Positions 60,282 through 64,000 of a stretch of DNA of 64,000 bases are shown piece after piece (positions within the stretch are counted from its first letter, which is position 1; every line of letters starts with the position of its first letter). The translations under genes were made by a program, and so were the position numbers. This DNA is from Arthrobacter sp. zg-Y820. Its GTDB lineage: Bacteria; Actinomycetota; Actinomycetes; Actinomycetales; Micrococcaceae. A model generated the notes under the pieces. That model was given only the letters and a program-made list of their open reading frames with translations. It was not told the DNA's origin and ran no database searches. The stretch is from NCBI RefSeq assembly GCF_030142155.1, contig NZ_CP126247.1, forward strand, positions 124,001 to 188,000, read 5' to 3'.

Positions 60282-60396
60282 GGATCATGAGTCCCAACGC
60301 GAAGCTCTGGCTGGTTGGGCGGCAACCCTCTTCTCCGTAGCGGGGTGCCCCAGATGAGGATCCGGCCGTTGCGCGTCCGCGAACGGCAAGTACGGC
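60282..60396 (+). promoter_or_regulatory. SAM-IV riboswitch controlling the flavin monooxygenase gene
   Basis: The element opens GGATCATGAGTCCCAACGCG, continues with GAAGCTCTGG and GGGCGGCAACCCTC, then GCGGGGTGCCCCAGATGA, and closes P1 as GGATCC (60357-60362). It carries the downstream helix GGCCGTTGCG/CGAACGGCAAG to about 60396. This order and the conserved GCGAAGC, CGGCAACCCTC and GGGTGCCCC blocks match SAM-IV. It ends 38 nt before the GTG start, close enough for translational control. Confidence 0.93.
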
Positions 60397-60433
60397 GTTC
60401 CCTCAGGGGCGTCCCGTTCCGAAAGGTTCCCCC

Positions 60434-61891
60434 GTGACCGAGCAGAACATCCAGCCGACCACACAGAGCACACCCTCCACCGAGCAGGGCACCCAGCCCA
60501 CCGCACAGGGCCCCCGGCGGCAGATCCGGTTCAACGCCTTCGACATGAACTGCGTGGGCCACCAGTCCCCGGGGCTGTGGCGCCATCCGCAGGACCAGTC
60601 AGCCAATTACACCGACCTCCGCTACTGGGCCAACCTCGCCAAAACCTGCGAAAAAGGCCTGTTCGACGGCATCTTCCTCGCCGATGTCCTGGGCACATAC
60701 GACGTCTACGGCGGCTCCAACGAAGCCACCCTGCGCCAGGGCACCCAGGTTCCGGTGAACGACCCGCTGCTGCTGGTCTCCGCGATGGCCCTGGTCACCG
60801 AACACCTCGGCTTCGGCGTCACTGCCGGCACCGCCTATGAACATCCCTATCCGTTTGCCCGCCGGCTTTCCACCCTGGACCACCTCACCAACGGCCGGGT
60901 CGGCTGGAATGTCGTTACCGGCTATCTGCCCTCCGCCGCGCGGAATCTGGGCGCGGAAGACCAGCTGGAGCACGACGAGCGCTACAACCACGCCGACGAA
61001 TACCTCGAGGTCATCTACAAACTGCTCGAGGGCTCCTGGGAGGACGACGCCGTCGTCCGCGACAAGGAAACCGGCGTCTTCACCGACCCGGCCAAGGTCC
61101 ACGACATCAACCACGAGGGGAAGTACTTCAAGGTTCCGGGCATCCACATCAGCGAGCCCTCGCCGCAGCGCACCCCGGTGATCTACCAGGCCGGCGCCTC
61201 CCCGCGCGGCATCGCCTTCGCCGCAGGCAACGCGGAGGCCGTGTTTGTGGGGGCGCCCACCAAGGAGAAGCTCAAGGCCACCGTCACGAAGATCCGCGAC
61301 GCCGCCGAAGCCGCCGGCCGGGACCGGCACTCGATCCGGATCTACACGCTGATGACGGTGATTACCGCCGCCACCGCGCAGGAGGCCGCCGCGAAGCACG
61401 AGGATTACCAGCAGTACGCCAGCCACGAAGGCGCGCTGGCCCTGATGTCCGGCTGGATGGGAGTGGACCTGTCCACCTACAACTTGGACGAGCCGCTGGG
61501 CAACGTGAAATCCAATGCCATCCAGTCCGCCGCGTCGAATTTCCAGAAACCGAAGGACGACGGCGAACCCTGGACGGTGCGCGACATCGCCGACTCCGTC
61601 GGCATCGGCGGACTGGGACCGCGGATGGTCGGCTCGGGCGCGGAGATCGCCGAAGAAATGATCCGCTGGGTGGAGGAAACCGACGTCGACGGCTTTAACC
61701 TGGCCTATGCCATCACCCCCGGCACGTTTGAAGACATCGTGGAGTTTGTGGTGCCCGAACTGCAGAAGCGCGGCGCCTACCGGACCGAATATGCGCCGGG
61801 TACCCTGCGCAACAAGCTCTTCGACGCCGGCGACAAGCTCCCGGCGGAGCACCGCGGTGCATCGTTCCGGCTGCAGCCCGCCGTGCGCTGA
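60434..61891 (+). CDS. flavin-dependent monooxygenase, NtaA/SnaA/DszA (SoxA) family
   Basis: A 485-residue FMNH2-dependent monooxygenase. After a polar 30-residue N-terminus the luciferase-like barrel shows IRFNAFDMNCVGHQSPGLWRHPQD, FDGIFLADVLGTYDVY, LSTLDHLTNGRVGWNVVTGYL and YQAGASPRGIAFAAGNAEAVFVGAPT. These match DszA/SfnG/NtaA enzymes that cleave sulfones, nitrilotriacetate or sulfonates and need a separate flavin reductase, which is not encoded here. GTG 60434 follows GAAAGG. A SAM-IV riboswitch precedes it, tying it to sulfur scavenging. Confidence 0.92.
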   Translation: MTEQNIQPTTQSTPSTEQGTQPTAQGPRRQIRFNAFDMNCVGHQSPGLWRHPQDQSANYTDLRYWANLAKTCEKGLFDGIFLADVLGTYDVYGGSNEATLRQGTQVPVNDPLLLVSAMALVTEHLGFGVTAGTAYEHPYPFARRLSTLDHLTNGRVGWNVVTGYLPSAARNLGAEDQLEHDERYNHADEYLEVIYKLLEGSWEDDAVVRDKETGVFTDPAKVHDINHEGKYFKVPGIHISEPSPQRTPVIYQAGASPRGIAFAAGNAEAVFVGAPTKEKLKATVTKIRDAAEAAGRDRHSIRIYTLMTVITAATAQEAAAKHEDYQQYASHEGALALMSGWMGVDLSTYNLDEPLGNVKSNAIQSAASNFQKPKDDGEPWTVRDIADSVGIGGLGPRMVGSGAEIAEEMIRWVEETDVDGFNLAYAITPGTFEDIVEFVVPELQKRGAYRTEYAPGTLRNKLFDAGDKLPAEHRGASFRLQPAVR

Positions 61892-62012
61892 CCTTCGGGC
61901 CGGCGTCCTGTTCTGCCGGACCGGGCATTGACCGGCCGCCCGGTCCGCTCCTACGTTTGAAAGGAACGTCCACCCTTACGGGCGCCACTTTCCCAGCCAG
62001 CAGGAGCCTGCC

Positions 62013-62630
62013 ATGGAATCCTCAGCCAATGCCTCCGGAATAGCCCTGTCCGCAGACGGAACCCGCATTGCCTGGTCCCGCCAAGGCAGTGGCCCGCCGC
62101 TCGTGATTGTCGATCCCCTTCTGGCCGACCGCAGCAGCTCCAGCACCCGGGTCCTTGCCGACCTGCTCTCGGAAAACCACACGGTCTACACCTATGACCG
62201 GCGCGGCATGGGAGAAAGCGGCATGGGGGAGGAATACACGGCAGAGTCCGACGTCGATGACCTGCTGGCAGTGGTGCAGGTGGCCGGCGGATCTGCCGCC
62301 CTCTACGGGTTTGCCTCCGGAGCTTTCCTGGCGCTGCGGGCCGCCGAGGAGTCGGCGGTGATCACCCGCGTGGTGGCGCTGGAGCCCAGCCCGGCGATCG
62401 ACGACGGCGACGATGAACTCCTGGTGCTCCAGACCGAGCTGGAGGGACTGGCCGGTGTTGAAGTTCCGGTTCTCATCCTGGCCGGCAGCAGCAGTGCAGA
62501 TGAGACCCGGGACCTCGCCCGCCGCGCCGCGGAGGCCCTGGACGAGGGGGAATTTCAGCTGCTGGAGGGAACAGCGGCGAGCGTCCCGGACGCGGAGCTG
62601 GCCGACACCATCGAATCTTTCCTGAGCTGA
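62013..62630 (+). CDS. alpha/beta-hydrolase-like pseudoenzyme
   Basis: A 205-residue protein of the alpha/beta-hydrolase fold (TRIAWSRQGSGPPLVIVDPLL, VYTYDRRGMGESG). In active relatives the elbow is GHSSG; here YGFASGAFLALRAA puts Ala101 at the nucleophile. The C-terminal catalytic histidine of a typical LEGxxH segment is replaced in LLEGTAASVPDAE (184-196). With both residues gone and a short C-terminus, it is likely non-catalytic. Position between the monooxygenase and a CoA-binding gene does not reveal its role. Confidence 0.8.
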   Translation: MESSANASGIALSADGTRIAWSRQGSGPPLVIVDPLLADRSSSSTRVLADLLSENHTVYTYDRRGMGESGMGEEYTAESDVDDLLAVVQVAGGSAALYGFASGAFLALRAAEESAVITRVVALEPSPAIDDGDDELLVLQTELEGLAGVEVPVLILAGSSSADETRDLARRAAEALDEGEFQLLEGTAASVPDAELADTIESFLS

Positions 62631-62645
62631 CACCGGCGGGCGTAA

Positions 62646-62672
62646 GCTGGAGCCCGATCTTCGGGCTCCAGC
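62646..62672. promoter_or_regulatory. hairpin before the CoA-binding gene
   Basis: GCTGGAGCCCG, loop ATCTT, CGGGCTCCAGC (11-bp perfect stem). It lies 16 bp after the hydrolase-like stop and 12 bp before the next ATG, without T-run; terminator or 5'-UTR stem. Confidence 0.5.
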
Positions 62673-62684
62673 AAAGGACGGCAC

Positions 62685-63116
62685 ATGGAACTTGTCAGCG
62701 GCGCACACGTCAACGACCCCGCAGTAATCGGGCGGCTCCTGCGGGAGAAGGGGCGCTGGGCCGTCGTCGGGCTCTCGAATAACCCGAGGCGCACGGCGGT
62801 GGGGGTGTCGAAGTACCTCCAGGACCACCTGGGCATGGAGATCATTCCGGTCAGCCTCAAGGGCGACGATGTCCACGGCAACAAGGGCTATCGCCGGCTC
62901 AGTGATATTCCGGGCCAGATCGACGTCGTCGACTGCTTCGTAAATTCGACGCGTGTGGGCGACATCGTGGACCAGGCGATAGCCGTTGGCGCCAAAGCGG
63001 TGTGGCTGCAGCTGGGCGTCGTCGACGAGGCGGCTGCCGCGCGCGCCGCCGCCGCAGGGCTGGACGTCGTCATGAACACCTGCCCCGTCATCGAGGCTCC
63101 GTATTACGGCCTGTAG
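62685..63116 (+). CDS. CoA-binding domain protein
   Basis: A 143-residue CoA_binding_2 protein: WAVVGLSNNPRRTAVGVSKYLQ, then IPVSLKGDDVHGNKGYRRLSDIPGQIDVVDCFV, then AVWLQLGVVDEAAAARAAAAGLDVVMNTCPVIE. It is a diverged paralog of the metY-linked gene at 52649. YccU-like members are common and uncharacterised. AAAGGA gives the ribosome binding site. Confidence 0.88.
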   Translation: MELVSGAHVNDPAVIGRLLREKGRWAVVGLSNNPRRTAVGVSKYLQDHLGMEIIPVSLKGDDVHGNKGYRRLSDIPGQIDVVDCFVNSTRVGDIVDQAIAVGAKAVWLQLGVVDEAAAARAAAAGLDVVMNTCPVIEAPYYGL

Positions 63117-63132
63117 GCATAGGGTCGGGGAC

Positions 63133-63960
63133 TCAGAGTTTCGCGAACCACGCCTGCAGGATCCCGGTGTACAGGCCGTAGCAGATGAGGCCTGCGCCCA
63201 CCACGCCCAGCGCCAACCCGCCGTACGGCTGCGCACTCAGGGCATGGAGGGCGCCGTCGAGCCCGGTGGAGCGCTGCGGATCGGCGGCCACGGCCGCAAC
63301 GATCACGAAGCCTCCCAGGATGACCAGTGACAAGCCCTTGGCGATGAACCCGAGGACACCGGTGATGGTGACGGCGTGCTCCCACGTGCCCGATGGAACG
63401 GCCTGCAGATCCCTGCGGAAGCGTCGGCTGGCGCCCTTGAAAATGAAGTAGCCGCCCACGCCGACGATCACCAGCCCCACGATCCCCAGCAGGACCGCGC
63501 CGGCGGGCTGGGCCATCAGGCTGGCGCTCCAGCCGGCCGAACTCTGGCTGCTGTCCTTGCCGGCACCGAGGGCAAACGTGCCGAACGTGATGCCGGTGGC
63601 GCCGTAGGCGGCGGCCAGTGCGGCGGCGGAAGCCCGCATCTGCCACAGCTCCCGTCCGCTCAGGCCCCGGCTGTCCATCCAGATCCGTGAGAACTGGAAG
63701 ACGGCCAGCGTGAGGCAGCCCAGGAAACAGACCCAGAGCAGGGCCAGCCCGCCCGGCTGCCCGGCCAGTGCACCCACCGCGCCGGAGGAATCGGCACTGC
63801 CGCTGCCGCCGGACGCAATCTGCAGGGCAATCACTCCGATGAGGAGGTGCATCAGGCCGCTGGCGGCGTAGCCGACGCGGGCGGCACGTTCAAATCCCTT
63901 CGAATCCGCAGCATTTTCCGTAGCCGCGGCAAACCTGTCACGGTGTCCTGTACGAGCCAA
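63133..63960 (-). CDS. DUF1206 domain-containing membrane protein
   Basis: A 275-residue membrane protein built of three internally similar pairs of helices. Each begins with a motif like RAARVGYAASGLMHLLIG, then ASAAALAAAYGATGITFG, then VTITGVLGFIAKGLSLVILGG, characteristic of DUF1206. Function is unknown. TTG 63960 is taken as the start because GGAGG lies 5 nt before it; GTG 63987 lacks a site. Confidence 0.87.
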   Translation of the reverse strand: MARTGHRDRFAAATENAADSKGFERAARVGYAASGLMHLLIGVIALQIASGGSGSADSSGAVGALAGQPGGLALLWVCFLGCLTLAVFQFSRIWMDSRGLSGRELWQMRASAAALAAAYGATGITFGTFALGAGKDSSQSSAGWSASLMAQPAGAVLLGIVGLVIVGVGGYFIFKGASRRFRRDLQAVPSGTWEHAVTITGVLGFIAKGLSLVILGGFVIVAAVAADPQRSTGLDGALHALSAQPYGGLALGVVGAGLICYGLYTGILQAWFAKL

Positions 63961-64000
63961 ATAATCCTCCAAAAGTCGGGAGCGCACCGCTTGTGGCGGG

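Noticed and set aside
1-64000. Prophage, transposon or genomic island
   Set aside because: No integrase, transposase, terminal repeats or phage structural genes; composition is nearly uniform and core genes alternate with hypotheticals throughout. The tRNA cluster at 30.4 kb has no duplicated tRNA end or integrase next to it.

Overview
The window is about 64 kb of a high-GC actinobacterial chromosome. Gene content and style point to a Micrococcaceae member close to Arthrobacter: many GTG/TTG starts, short stop/start overlaps, a pta-ackA pair, SAM-IV and S-box leaders, a DUF2804/DUF427/DUF1206/DUF3151 complement and a class F sortase. It reads as ordinary chromosome. I see no insertion sequence, integrase, CRISPR array, rRNA or replication origin. 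Coding density is high, and most long antisense ORFs are GC-driven shadows.

Layout. 1-3.2 kb: tail of an unknown gene, a DHFR-like reductase, a small GNAT, then an overlapping pair of an HTH-like protein and a multi-pass membrane protein. 3.2-8.5 kb (minus): fructose PTS operon fruK-fruA-ptsI-ptsH. 8.8-12.2 kb: an esterase, a GlsB/YeaQ stress membrane protein behind a large palindrome, an unknown glycine/alanine-rich protein and a DUF445 protein. 12.4-15.2 kb: GH15 trehalase/glucoamylase, DoxX-like protein and metallophosphoesterase. 15.3-22 kb (minus): AAHS-type MFS transporter, zinc alcohol dehydrogenase, STAS-like protein and pta-ackA. 22.4-30.3 kb: APC permease, thiamine-binding protein, spermidine-synthase-like protein, AzgA purine permease, short FAD protein, tandem Usp, CDF exporter and mini-metallopeptidase. 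30.3-30.8 kb: tRNA-Glu, tRNA-Asp, tRNA-Phe and a strong terminator. 30.9-33.3 kb: five-gene Asp23/DUF2273/DUF6286/AmaP envelope-stress operon. 33.4-40.8 kb: xthA, nadE, pyrE, hydrolases, a SPOUT methyltransferase, fba and a DUF3151 gene. 40.9-44.9 kb: DUF427 protein, class F sortase with a probable substrate, and purA. 45-48 kb: TPR-AAA ATPase overlapping a TPR/7-TM protein. 48-52.6 kb: DUF2804, MarR with a divergent hydrolase, nitrilase-family enzyme, and a sigma factor with an anti-sigma-like partner.

52.6-63 kb is a sulfur block. On the minus strand, metY overlaps a CoA-binding-protein gene, and an Ssu-type ABC importer (ssuB-ssuA-ssuC) overlaps an acetyl-CoA-synthetase-type ligase. Divergent to the importer is a DszA/NtaA-type flavin monooxygenase. 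The shared 518-bp intergenic region holds two SAM riboswitches of different classes, one facing each way: an S-box (SAM-I) reading into ssuB and a SAM-IV reading into the monooxygenase. Uptake and desulfurization of organosulfur compounds would both be switched off when SAM is plentiful. Two alpha/beta-hydrolase-like proteins (49.7 and 62.0 kb) lack the nucleophile serine and look like pseudoenzymes.

The strongest leads are the dual riboswitch region, the TPR-AAA/TPR-membrane pair with its 15-bp inverted repeat, the sortase-substrate pair and the hydrolase-like pseudoenzymes. All functional calls come from reading motifs by eye; no database search was run.
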